Positions 26,619-34,922 of a stretch of 64,000 nt of DNA are shown in pieces. Source of the DNA: Paracoccus sp. S-4012. GTDB lineage: Bacteria; Pseudomonadota; Alphaproteobacteria; Rhodobacterales; Rhodobacteraceae. The stretch spans positions 1 through 64,000 of the forward strand of contig NZ_WKKA01000001.1 in the NCBI RefSeq assembly GCF_009674885.1. The letters are read 5' to 3'. The number at the start of each line of letters is the position of its first letter. The stretch's first letter is position 1. Below the pieces are notes generated by a model, which was not told where the DNA came from, did not search any database, and was given only the letters and a program-made list of their open reading frames with translations. Made by a program: the position numbers and the translations under genes.

Positions 26619-26870
26619 CTCGAGTCCGTTCTTTCCGCACAGCTTACTGCCGACGGCACCCGCAGGACGCATGCGCAGCGAAAGTCCGGTTCGACGGGCC
26701 GCGCCGCCGCATCCCGGGTATCGCTTCAACGGCAGCTCTGGGCCCGCAAGCTCCCTACCGCGGGCGTCGCCCCGAACGACCGCTTAGGGCCGAAAGCGGC
26801 AGGATCAACGATGTGTTGGAGCATTGCCGAGGACGTGGCGGCGCCGGGTGCGCCGTGCCGATACTCCATG

Positions 26871-27833
26871 TCAGGCAGCGCGTAACCACGAGTTCGAGGC
26901 GCTGGCCTCGAGACTCGTGAATCGGCACGCTCCCGCGTGGCCACGCCTGATCCAGGCGGCGACGAGCTGAAATCCCGATTGCGGCCATTCCCGTGGTGTT
27001 TCGAACTGCAGCAGCTCGGCGATCCCGAAGCCGGCCTTGTGGATCGTCCGCAGCCGGGCCTTTGTGGTGAGATTGGGAAGGGGCGCCACGAACACGATAT
27101 TGTCCGCGCAGTTCATCGCCTTCACCATGAAATCGGCCAGCCGTGACCACGGCGGATTGGTGACGATCCAGTCGGCCTGGCCTTGCCAGGCCAGGAAATC
27201 GCTCCCATCCGTGATCTCGCACCAGTCTTTGGCGAGGTGACTGGGGAAATGGTCGTAGAACGCGCCATCGCCTCTGGCGGGGTCCAGGATCAGCCCGTGC
27301 ATATGCGGCGCGAAGTGCTCGCAGATGGCGCGCGCGAGGGCAGGGGGAGTCATGACGCGGTCGCGTTCCGGGGCGTTGGAGGCAGGGATCAGCCGGCGCT
27401 TCGAACTGATCGAGGCAATCGGCGCAGCCATGCCGAGAAGCTGGGTGTAAGCCAGGAGCGAAGCCAGTTCGCCGCGCATGCGCTTCTCGATGCCGATGAT
27501 GACTGGCCGGCTCAGTGATATACGATCGGATACCTGGGCTTGCGTCAGCCCTCTCCGCCGACGCAGCTCCGCCAGCGCAGCGCCGGGATGTATGCTGCCC
27601 GGCGGACACCACGCCCAGGTGCAGGCGAGAGGCGGTAGCACCTGGGCGAGACTGGAGATGGTGCCTTTTCCGTTCATGATCTGCCGCAGGGTGGGCCGTG
27701 AGAGCCCACTTCTCGCGGCGAGAGATGATTTGTTGAGGCCGAGACGTCGCATGCGATCTTCGATAAGTCGTTCAAGCGGCATGCAGGACTCGTGCAAAGG
27801 GATGCTTACAGTTGCGGCAAGCTTCCGTGACAT
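26871..27833 (-). CDS. XRE-type HTH fused to DNA adenine methyltransferase-like domain
   Basis: A 320-residue protein. The N-terminal part holds two helix-turn-helix-like stretches: LNKSSLAARSGLSRPTLRQI near 40 and RRRGLTQAQVSDRISLSRP near 100. The C-terminal part is an N6-adenine methyltransferase fold: AdoMet motif LILDPARGDGAFYDHF near 195 and catalytic motif VTNPPWS near 227. The motif order fits a small stand-alone methyltransferase. Start ATG 27833 lacks a clear ribosome site; ATG 27782 (MPLERLIEDRM) is an alternative and would still keep both HTHs. No restriction gene is adjacent, so it may regulate or protect the element. Family confident, role inferred. Confidence 0.75.
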   Translation of the reverse strand: MSRKLAATVSIPLHESCMPLERLIEDRMRRLGLNKSSLAARSGLSRPTLRQIMNGKGTISSLAQVLPPLACTWAWCPPGSIHPGAALAELRRRRGLTQAQVSDRISLSRPVIIGIEKRMRGELASLLAYTQLLGMAAPIASISSKRRLIPASNAPERDRVMTPPALARAICEHFAPHMHGLILDPARGDGAFYDHFPSHLAKDWCEITDGSDFLAWQGQADWIVTNPPWSRLADFMVKAMNCADNIVFVAPLPNLTTKARLRTIHKAGFGIAELLQFETPREWPQSGFQLVAAWIRRGHAGACRFTSLEASASNSWLRAA

Positions 27834-27917
27834 GCCGCGGGGGGGAGATGCAACCTATAGGTGCGTCTTGAGGCGCATACACGGCGCGGAGGGGCGAGCG
27901 TGTTTGCCTTGCCGGCC

Positions 27918-30110
27918 TCAGGCTCCAGTTCTCGGCTCACTCCTCACAGCGGACACCTCGCCATGGTCCACCCGCCGGGTCCATGCGTCTAGCTCCTCGC
28001 CTTCAAGCGAGCCGACGGCGGTCAGCGCCTCCGCCATCGCCTCCAGCAGCGCGCGGTTGCGCTGCAGAGTCGCGAGGGCCCGCTCCTCCGCCTGCTCGAT
28101 ACGCAACCGAACACGCGCGCGGCGCTCCGCGTCTTCCAGGTAGCCGTCCAGGTTGCGACCCAGCCATAGCGGGCCCTCGGCGCCGAGCCCCTGGCGCATG
28201 TCAATCGATGCGGCAATGCGTGTTGCCTCGGCCAGATCAGAATTCGGCGGACCGCCTGCGCCTGAAGAGATGCCGCCACAGACAAGCCGTTCGGCCGCGC
28301 GGCCGGCCATGCAGCGGTCTAGGTCGGCTTCAACCTCGAAGAGAAGTCCGCTCCGGGGACGGGGTTCCGACAATGTCTCCCCTCCGGCGGGGCCAAGCGC
28401 CACGCGCAGGACGCGGCTGACGCCCAGCGCGGTCGCGACGATCGCGTGCCCGCATTCGTGAATCGCGGTGCGGTGATAGATCGCGGCATCGGCTTCGTGT
28501 CGATTGCCAAGCGCCGCCAAGACGTCGGTGAGTTGAACGGGCCGCCGCTCGGCACGAGCCGCTGCACGCGCCGCACGCAATCCGCCGTCGATCGCCGCGG
28601 CGGTGTGTCCCGAGGCTGCACGCGCCAGACGAGCGAGATCCCGGCTGGAGAGCTGACCCGGGTAGCCCTCGCGCAGCATTCGCGAAATTGCGACCTTTCC
28701 CGGGAGTGGCACCTCGACGATGGCGTCGATCCGGCCCGGACGCAGAAGGGCTGGATCGATCGTTTCGGGAGCGTTGCATGTGCCGACGACGAGCACGCCC
28801 TCCATCCGCTGCAAGCCGTCGAATTCCTCAAGCACCGCGTTGATCACCTGCCGGCGGTAGGACTCGTTGTGCTGATCTTGGCTGGTCCGGCTTCCCACAG
28901 AGTCGATCTCGTCGATCACGAGGACGGCTGGCGCCGAGTCCCGAGCTTCAGCGAAACTGGCCCGCATTGCCGCCAGCATCCGGCCCAAATGCCCTGCGGC
29001 TTGCCACTGAGCGAGGCTCCCTCGCACCAGCGCAATGCCGGCGCTATTGGCCATTGCGGCGGCGAGAAAGCTCTTGCCGGTTCCCGGCGGGCCAAAGAGC
29101 AGCAGCGCCCGCAGGACCTCCGACCACGCGACCTCGCCCGCTTGCCAGGCGAGGAGGTCGGCGACCATACGGCGCGCAATTCTCTCGGCTTCCCCATAGC
29201 CTTCGATGTCGTCGAGCGTAGGATGCCTAGGCCGCGCCCGATCGGTCACCTCGTCGGCCGAGACCATGGCTCGAAGGCGCTCGACGACCCTTTCGGCCGA
29301 GGGTTCTCGCAGCGCGAGGAGGAGTGCCGGTGTGCTCAGCTTTTCCAGCTCAGCATCGGCCGGAAGGCGTCGAATGAACTCGCCGCGATCGCCGGGCAGA
29401 TCGTCGCCGTTGTGCGTGATGCCGAGCAGGAACTGCAGGATGTCCCGGTTCACCGGCGGCACGGTGATCGCGGGGGGCAGGGCGGAGCGGAGCTCGACGG
29501 CGATGTCTTCCGGATCGGTGACCAGCAGCAGGACCGGGCTCGCGCGGCCCAGCAACGCCGTCAGCTGGCTGTCCGTGCTACCGCGATAGTAACGCTCGGT
29601 CGGGCTCCTAAGCGAGAAGACGTTCAGCCCGTCTCCGGGGGCATGGGGCCGCAGGAGATTGTTCGGCGAGCTGACACTCCCCTCCGGCAGCAGGCCATCG
29701 ACCAGCAGTTCCCGCACGAGCTCGTGTGGGATGTCGCGGTGATCGAGAACCGTGACCGCGTGCGGCTGAATCGTCGCATCCAGCCTTGCGGCGCTGCCGA
29801 AGGCTGCACAAAGCCGAAGCAGGACGAGCATCCTGTCGATCGGGATTGCCGGTTGCGGTCGAGCAGGATGGCTTGCGACCAGAACGGCATCGTCCTGCAG
29901 TGGGGTGGTGGGGTTACGCTCGTCGCCGGACGTGGCTGCCGGGAGCGTTCGCGCGGGCGCAAGTTGCGGAGGTTGCCGCGGTTGCATCCAGTCAGCCTCG
30001 TCGAACCAGTCGGGCGGGCCAGGGTCATCAGTGCTGCGATCGTTGGCCATGCGGGCCTTGACCCGAGCGAGGGCGTCTGCAGCGAGTTCGGTCCAGTTCG
30101 GAGTGGTCAT
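27918..30110 (-). CDS. Soluble FtsH-like AAA+ ATPase/M41-type peptidase
   Basis: A 730-residue AAA+ protease-like protein without the membrane anchors of housekeeping FtsH. Residues 1-300 are Pro/Ala-rich and unassigned. The AAA module has Walker A LFGPPGTGKS near 342, Walker B VLVIDEIDSVG near 398 and the second region of homology PALLRPGRID near 455. The peptidase part has the zinc motif HECGH near 549 and SDLAEATRIA near 620, where FtsH has its third zinc ligand. Both active sites look intact. It is followed by a methyltransferase fusion and preceded by zinc-ribbon and unknown proteins, a set often found on alphaproteobacterial plasmids and integrative elements. Substrate unknown. Confidence 0.8.
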   Translation of the reverse strand: MTTPNWTELAADALARVKARMANDRSTDDPGPPDWFDEADWMQPRQPPQLAPARTLPAATSGDERNPTTPLQDDAVLVASHPARPQPAIPIDRMLVLLRLCAAFGSAARLDATIQPHAVTVLDHRDIPHELVRELLVDGLLPEGSVSSPNNLLRPHAPGDGLNVFSLRSPTERYYRGSTDSQLTALLGRASPVLLLVTDPEDIAVELRSALPPAITVPPVNRDILQFLLGITHNGDDLPGDRGEFIRRLPADAELEKLSTPALLLALREPSAERVVERLRAMVSADEVTDRARPRHPTLDDIEGYGEAERIARRMVADLLAWQAGEVAWSEVLRALLLFGPPGTGKSFLAAAMANSAGIALVRGSLAQWQAAGHLGRMLAAMRASFAEARDSAPAVLVIDEIDSVGSRTSQDQHNESYRRQVINAVLEEFDGLQRMEGVLVVGTCNAPETIDPALLRPGRIDAIVEVPLPGKVAISRMLREGYPGQLSSRDLARLARAASGHTAAAIDGGLRAARAAARAERRPVQLTDVLAALGNRHEADAAIYHRTAIHECGHAIVATALGVSRVLRVALGPAGGETLSEPRPRSGLLFEVEADLDRCMAGRAAERLVCGGISSGAGGPPNSDLAEATRIAASIDMRQGLGAEGPLWLGRNLDGYLEDAERRARVRLRIEQAEERALATLQRNRALLEAMAEALTAVGSLEGEELDAWTRRVDHGEVSAVRSEPRTGA

Positions 30111-30276
30111 GCGGCGGCCTCACCATTTGGAGGGAGGGCCCACCAGCCGAGGTGCCGGTGGGCTGGATGTTCGACAGCGGCTGGATCGAGGGGGACGTGC
30201 CTAGCGTCCTCTGTCCGAGGAGACCTCCGGGACGCGACGAACTAAGGCCGCCACGCCCCGGTCTCACGCTGACCGT

Positions 30277-31221
30277 TCAGCCGCCCTCGTCATCGGAGTC
30301 GTCTTCGATGCCGTCGAGCAGCTGCTGAATTTCGGCCTCCAGCCACTCGGCGTAAACCTCCGTCACGACTGTCAGAGCGCCCGCGAAATCCTTCGCGTCG
30401 ATGACAGCCTCGGGGAAGCGGCGACGGAGGCTAGCGTGAAGCTTCTTCTCGGTGCGGATGGCGTCGTGCCCGCTTGGCATCGCGACGACGCGCAGGACAT
30501 GGCAAGCGAGATCGCGATCGCCGAGTAGCTGATGCTGCAAGCGGGACCTGGGGTTCTTGGAAAAGCCGAGCTTCAGAACCCTCATCCCGTTGGGCAGGAG
30601 CACCCGGAAGAGGTAGATGAAGCTCGGCGCGCTGACCCAGGTGACCCCGCACCCGCCACAGTCAAAGCGCTGAGTCTTGACGTTACCGCGGGCGATGCGC
30701 TGCCGGTGGCCACACGAGACATGTCTGTATTCGCGGTAGTTCGTGTCACCCCCCGGATCCGGGCCAACGAGCTCCCAGCCAACGGCTTGGGCCTCGGCTG
30801 CCTCGACGGCCTCGTGACACGTCGCGCAGCGCAGTCCCGTCTCGCCCGCGGCGACACGCGTGATCAGCCCAATTTGGCGCCGAGCTTCATGCCCGCAGGG
30901 GAGCCGATACCACGCATAAACGGTGCTGTCCGAATCTCGGCGCAGGAAGGCGATGCCGGCGTTCTCGGCTTCCTGCCGCCGCGCCGCTTCGATGCAGTAC
31001 GAGCAACGCGGCTGATGGTTCATCAGCACGAACAGGCGGGTGCGCGAGAGCTCGCCGCACAGACGGCAAGTGAGCGCGAGAGCGTAGCGGTCGGCAACGC
31101 GCGCGGTGATGTCGAAGCCACGCCGGTCAGCCGCGTCGCGCCAGCGAGCGTGGATCGGCATGTCGATGATCGGCAGGGCCTCGCCGGCAATGATGATGCT
31201 GTTGTCATGAGCGTGGGGCAT
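30277..31221 (-). CDS. Zinc-ribbon protein with C-terminal GIY-YIG-like domain
   Basis: A 314-residue protein starting MPHAHDNSI behind GGGAGG. It contains repeated cysteine pairs: CRLCGE near 55, CSYC near 74, CGHE near 112, CATCHE near 134, SCGHRQR near 170 and CGGCG near 188, typical of tandem zinc ribbons. The C-terminal part (FIYLFRVLLPNGMRVLKLGFSK...SRLQHQL) resembles the GIY-YIG/MUG113 (T5orf172) nuclease fold with its conserved Tyr and Arg. Acidic tail DDSDDEGG. A DNA-binding nuclease is the likely role, unproven. Same strand as the FtsH-like gene, 166 bases upstream of it. Confidence 0.65.
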   Translation of the reverse strand: MPHAHDNSIIIAGEALPIIDMPIHARWRDAADRRGFDITARVADRYALALTCRLCGELSRTRLFVLMNHQPRCSYCIEAARRQEAENAGIAFLRRDSDSTVYAWYRLPCGHEARRQIGLITRVAAGETGLRCATCHEAVEAAEAQAVGWELVGPDPGGDTNYREYRHVSCGHRQRIARGNVKTQRFDCGGCGVTWVSAPSFIYLFRVLLPNGMRVLKLGFSKNPRSRLQHQLLGDRDLACHVLRVVAMPSGHDAIRTEKKLHASLRRRFPEAVIDAKDFAGALTVVTEVYAEWLEAEIQQLLDGIEDDSDDEGG

Positions 31222-31388
31222 GCGCGTGCCTCCCTGGAATGGGTGAAAGCATGAGGGCAGGGGGCTGCCGTCCTGGCAGCGACGACCTGACCCTCAGTTC
31301 GGATTTTCGGGTGCGAGCAGCTTCGGGCTGGCCGCGGCCGACCCAGCCCCCGAAGGTGTGCCGGGCCGCTCGCGCCAGCCGTCGGGGC

Positions 31389-31916
31389 TCAGCTCAGCGC
31401 CGGCAGCAGTTCGCCGTCGCGGGGGAGGTCACCCGGATCATCCTCGGGAGAGGAGCCGCGGTAGAGATCCAGCCCCGCGAGTTCGTCGACCAGCGCAAGG
31501 CCAGCGACCAGCATGTTGTCGACCCGGCGTGCCGTCGTGCTGCTGCCAGCACACCGGAACAGGGCGGCGTTCGAAGAGGTCAGCCGGTGCAGGCGATCGA
31601 AGTCGCGGCGATCGTCGGCGCCCATCAAGCCGTCGAGGACGAGGGCGAGCCACCGCATCGGGACATCTTCGGGCCGCTCCACCCCGGCATCGTGGACGCT
31701 GCGCAGAGCATCGACGACCTTGTCCTGTGCAGACTCGGCGTCATGCCGCCAGCGCGAAAAGGCGGGATCCCAGTAATCCACATCGATCAGGTCGCTCTCG
31801 GCGCTGACGAAGTTTGCAAGGGCGGTCAGCAAAGCGGAGAAGCAAGACGCGAGCGGGGTCGTGAAGCCGGCCACTTCAGCGGCGTGCAGAGGCATGTTAG
31901 GCATGTTGTTAGCCAT
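31389..31916 (-). CDS. Protein of unknown function
   Basis: A 175-residue, mostly helical, acidic protein starting MANNMPNMPLHAAEV with TAGGAGA upstream of ATG 31916. No catalytic motif, signal peptide or membrane segment is visible; single cysteines do not form a zinc site. It has the same orientation as the zinc-ribbon and FtsH-like genes and probably belongs to the same accessory block. I do not recognise the family. Confidence 0.6.
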   Translation of the reverse strand: MANNMPNMPLHAAEVAGFTTPLASCFSALLTALANFVSAESDLIDVDYWDPAFSRWRHDAESAQDKVVDALRSVHDAGVERPEDVPMRWLALVLDGLMGADDRRDFDRLHRLTSSNAALFRCAGSSTTARRVDNMLVAGLALVDELAGLDLYRGSSPEDDPGDLPRDGELLPALS

Positions 31917-32003
31917 GGGGATCTCCTACGGATCACTGTGGTCAGAGCCGGCGCGAGGGGTGCAAGCCTTGCGTCGGCTTGCCCATACTGTTACCGTGTA
32001 GGC

Positions 32004-32222
32004 ATGAAGTCAACCCCTCAGGATGAGGAATTTCGTGCCGATGCAAAAAAGATGGGCCGACCAGTAGCCGACACTGAGCCCGTGACGATCCGGATGTCTC
32101 GAGAGATGATCCGCGAGATCGACGCATATCGCCGCACGCTCGAAGATCTCCCCACGCGCCCCGAGGTCATCCGCCGGGTCATGGCCGACTTCCTCGAGGC
32201 TGCGCGGCGCAGAGAGGGTTGA
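32004..32222 (+). CDS. Ribbon-helix-helix DNA-binding protein
   Basis: A 72-residue protein starting MKSTPQDEEFRADAKK. The segment EPVTIRMSREMIREIDAYR followed by RPEVIRRVMADFLE is a ribbon-helix-helix fold, as in CopG/Arc-type repressors and antitoxins. It is divergent from the unknown gene ending at 31389, with 87 bases between the starts, so it may repress that promoter. No toxin partner follows. Confidence 0.7.
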   Translation: MKSTPQDEEFRADAKKMGRPVADTEPVTIRMSREMIREIDAYRRTLEDLPTRPEVIRRVMADFLEAARRREG

Positions 32223-32467
32223 GGCGCGGTGTTCCTAGACCTGAACGGCCCGCGCGGTTCTACGCCCATGGCAGAGGGCAGGCGAGGGCGGTGCATGTCA
32301 CGTCGGGAACGCGGATTGAGATGCGCAAGCTCTGCTCGTTAGCTGGAGTCAGGGCGGGAGCGTGCCTGCCAGCCCGTGAAGCCCTGCGACCCGCTGCTGA
32401 CCATCGATGCAGGAAGATGCAGACCGATCCTCCGCCAATCTTGTTTAGGGAGGCTGGGCATGGCATA

Positions 32468-32483
32468 ACAAACGAACGTTAGT
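32468..32483. promoter_or_regulatory. Putative TetR operator 1
   Basis: ACAAACGAACGTTAGT, a 16-base near-palindrome one base off the symmetric form, 21 bases before the HMG-CoA-lyase-like start. It matches sites at 38289, 42750, 43024, 51914 and 58330. The position fits repression of this promoter. Confidence 0.65.
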
Positions 32484-32504
32484 TACGCTAGGTGAGGACC
32501 GAAG

Positions 32505-33455
32505 ATGTCAGACTATCCCAGCTTCGTCTATCTCCACGAAGAAGGCCCGCGCGAGGGTATCCAGATCGAGCCGCGCCAGCTGACGGTCGCCCAGAAGACC
32601 GGCTTCATCGAATCGCTCGCCGAGACCGGGCTGCGACAGATCGACTGCGTGTCCTTCGTGAACCCCAAGCGCGTCCCCAGCATGGCCGACGCCGACGAGG
32701 TGGCCCGCACGCTGAAGCGCAAGCCGGGGGTGCGCTACACGGGGCTGTGGTTGAACCACCAAGGCCTGCTGCGTGCGCTGTCATTGCCGCTCGACGTCGT
32801 GGGATCGTTGCGCGTGACGGCGTCGGAGCTGTTCTCGATCCGGAACACGAATCGGACCATCGCCCAGACCTTGGACGAGCAGCAGCTCTGGCTCGAGACC
32901 TATCGCGAGCACGGGATCGAGCTGGAATGGGGCTATGTGATGACGGCCTTCGGCTGCAGCTACCAGGGCCATGTCCCGCTGGAGCAGGTGCTCACCATGG
33001 TGCAGCACGTCGTCGATCTCGCGGCGGAGTTCGAGCAGCCGCTGAAAGGCGTCTACCTGTGCGACACCGTCGGCTTCGCCACTCCCCGCGACATTGAGGA
33101 GCGGGTGGGGGCAGTCCGGGAGCGCTACCCGCATCTGCGCATCGGGCTGCATCTGCACGACACGCGTGGCACCGGAATGCCTAACGTTTATGCCGCCCTG
33201 CGCATGGGCGTGGATGAGTTCGACAGTTCCGTTGCGGGCCTTGGCGGTTGTCCCTTCGCCAGCCACAAGGGCGCCGCCGGCAATGTCTGCACCGAGGACA
33301 TCGTCTTCATGTGCCACGAGATGGGGATCGAGACCGGGATCGACCTCGAGGCGCTGATCGACTGCGCCCGTTCGGCCGAGGATCTGTTCGGTCATCCGCT
33401 TCCCGGCAAGGTCATGCACGCCGGCAGCCTCGCGCGGTTCCGCAACGCTGCCTAA
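32505..33455 (+). CDS. HMG-CoA lyase-like enzyme
   Basis: A 316-residue TIM-barrel carbon-carbon lyase of the HMG-CoA lyase/DRE-TIM family, expected to split a 3-hydroxy-3-methyl-acyl-CoA into acetyl-CoA and a keto product. Seen: EEGPREGIQ at 12-20, ASELFSIRNTN, the metal motif HLHDTRGTG near 213 and the active-site cysteine loop AGLGGCPFA near 245. The usual GPRDG motif reads GPREG, so a metal ligand is Glu rather than Asp, suggesting a subfamily with an altered substrate. It has GGTGAGGA before ATG 32505, its own operator, and a terminator follows. Confidence 0.85.
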   Translation: MSDYPSFVYLHEEGPREGIQIEPRQLTVAQKTGFIESLAETGLRQIDCVSFVNPKRVPSMADADEVARTLKRKPGVRYTGLWLNHQGLLRALSLPLDVVGSLRVTASELFSIRNTNRTIAQTLDEQQLWLETYREHGIELEWGYVMTAFGCSYQGHVPLEQVLTMVQHVVDLAAEFEQPLKGVYLCDTVGFATPRDIEERVGAVRERYPHLRIGLHLHDTRGTGMPNVYAALRMGVDEFDSSVAGLGGCPFASHKGAAGNVCTEDIVFMCHEMGIETGIDLEALIDCARSAEDLFGHPLPGKVMHAGSLARFRNAA

Positions 33456-33460
33456 AGCGA

Positions 33461-33490
33461 AGCCGCGCGGCTGAGAGCCACGCGGCTTTC
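33461..33490. terminator. Hairpin terminator between convergent genes
   Basis: AGCCGCG (33461-33467) pairs with CGCGGCT (33481-33487), followed by TTC, right after the lyase stop and before the convergent TetR stop at 33505. It could serve both strands; T-tracts are weak. Confidence 0.6.
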
Positions 33491-33504
33491 CGCAAATCAC
33501 CGGT

Positions 33505-34164
33505 TCAGATGTTCGAAAAATTCTCCGGCGGCTCGGCCTGCAGCATGGCGAACGCGAGATACGTGTATTCCTGCGTCAGCTCGGCAATTGTGTTCGGCCC
33601 GCGCTTGTCATACCAGTTGGCGACCTGCGTCAGCATGGCGAGCATTGCCAAGCGTGTAATCTTGGGGTTGCGGCAGTGGAAGACTCCGGCGGCGATCCCC
33701 TCGTCGAGGATAGCCGCCAGCTGGCGCTCGTAGGCACGCCGCAAGGCTATGATCGCTTTGAGGTTATCGGGGTCGAGACTGCGCAACTCCATGTTGCCGA
33801 CGAAGACCTCGTCCTTGCGACGGGTGTGGAAGTCGATATGGACGCGGACGAAGACGCACAACTTCTCCCGCGGATCGGTCAGATCGTCCATGGCGGTCGC
33901 CATTTCGACGTTCAGATCCTCGATGACCGCCGACATCAGCGTGAAGAGGAATTCCTGCTTGTTGCTGATGTAATTGTAGAGCGAACCAGCCTGAATGCCG
34001 ACTTCCTTGGCCAGCATCCGCAGGCTCATGGCTTCGAAGCCGTGCTCCGAGATCAACTTGATGCCCCGCGAACGCAGCAGCCGTTCGGTACCTTCGCCCT
34101 TAGAACCAAGTGTTCTCAAATCCGACGTCCCGTTCCTTCTGATGCGCCCTTTACTTATATGCAA
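33505..34164 (-). CDS. TetR/AcrR-family regulator, probable cluster regulator
   Basis: A 219-residue TetR-type repressor. The HTH spans about 35-65 (SLRMLAKEVGIQAGSLYNYI then SNKQEFL). The C-terminal ligand-binding half is helical with no recognised specificity; related regulators bind acyl-CoAs. The start is TTG 34164 overlapping the upstream SDR stop by 10 bases; TTG at about 34121 with AAGGAA upstream is an alternative. It is the last gene of the carboxylase operon, whose promoter region carries one of six copies of a shared palindrome, implying autoregulation and control of the cluster. The link to that operator is inferred. Confidence 0.85.
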   Translation of the reverse strand: MHISKGRIRRNGTSDLRTLGSKGEGTERLLRSRGIKLISEHGFEAMSLRMLAKEVGIQAGSLYNYISNKQEFLFTLMSAVIEDLNVEMATAMDDLTDPREKLCVFVRVHIDFHTRRKDEVFVGNMELRSLDPDNLKAIIALRRAYERQLAAILDEGIAAGVFHCRNPKITRLAMLAMLTQVANWYDKRGPNTIAELTQEYTYLAFAMLQAEPPENFSNI

Positions 34165-34922
34165 AGGTATCCGCCGTCCACCGGAAGCATCACACCGGTA
34201 ACGTAACTCGCCAGTGGTGACGCCAGAAAGATGGCGGCTCCGGCAAGTTCTTCCGGCTCGCCCGGGCGCTTCATCGGGATATGACGGAGCAAGCCGCGCC
34301 TGAGTCTCTCGTCCGACAGGGACGCCTCGGTCATGGGGGTGCGCATGACGCCGGGCGCGATGCCGTTCACGCGGATCCCGAAGTCGGCGAGTTCAGCCGC
34401 CAGCGCCCGCGTCAACTGCAGCACCGCGCCCTTCGATGCGGTATAGGCGGCGGAGTTGGGTGCCGAGACGAACGACTGGATTGATCCTACATTGATCACC
34501 GAACCGTGCGTCGTTTTCAACTGCGGTAGAAAGGCGTGGATCACGTTGTAGGTGCCGTTGACGTTCACACCCATGATCCGGTCCCAGTTGTCGGCCGAAT
34601 CCGGCGCATCGAAGCCGCCCCGCAGCAAGATCCCCGCGTTGTTCACGACGCAGCTCACCGGCCCCGCCTCGGCCAGAACACGGTCGGCTGCCGAGCGGAC
34701 GGCCTCGCGATCGGCAATATCCATGTGCAGGGCAAAAGCGCCGTTGCCGCAGGACGACGCCACGGCTTCGGCCGCCTGGAGGTTTACATCGGCAACGATC
34801 ACCCGGGCACCCGCGCGCGCCATTCCAAGCGCCATGGCGCGACCGTTACCTTGCCCCGCCCCGGTCACTAGAACCAGGCGGCCGGAGAGCAGCTCCGGCA
34901 CCGCCTCGAGCAGGTCCGTCAT
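34155..34922 (-). CDS. SDR-family dehydrogenase
   Basis: A 255-residue short-chain dehydrogenase: TGAGQGNG near 20 (an Asn replaces the common Ile), NNAGILL near 95, S...YTASK near 160 and a C-terminal VDGGY. Probably oxidises a hydroxyacyl-CoA or alcohol intermediate. Start ATG 34922 overlaps the ligase stop as ATGA, with GGAGGC upstream, so it is co-translated in the carboxylase operon. Confidence 0.88.
   Translation of the reverse strand: MTDLLEAVPELLSGRLVLVTGAGQGNGRAMALGMARAGARVIVADVNLQAAEAVASSCGNGAFALHMDIADREAVRSAADRVLAEAGPVSCVVNNAGILLRGGFDAPDSADNWDRIMGVNVNGTYNVIHAFLPQLKTTHGSVINVGSIQSFVSAPNSAAYTASKGAVLQLTRALAAELADFGIRVNGIAPGVMRTPMTEASLSDERLRRGLLRHIPMKRPGEPEELAGAAIFLASPLASYVTGVMLPVDGGYLCI

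Noticed and set aside
28446..30245. Plus-strand 599-codon frame
   Set aside because: Antisense to the FtsH-like gene, which has Walker, SRH and HECGH motifs.
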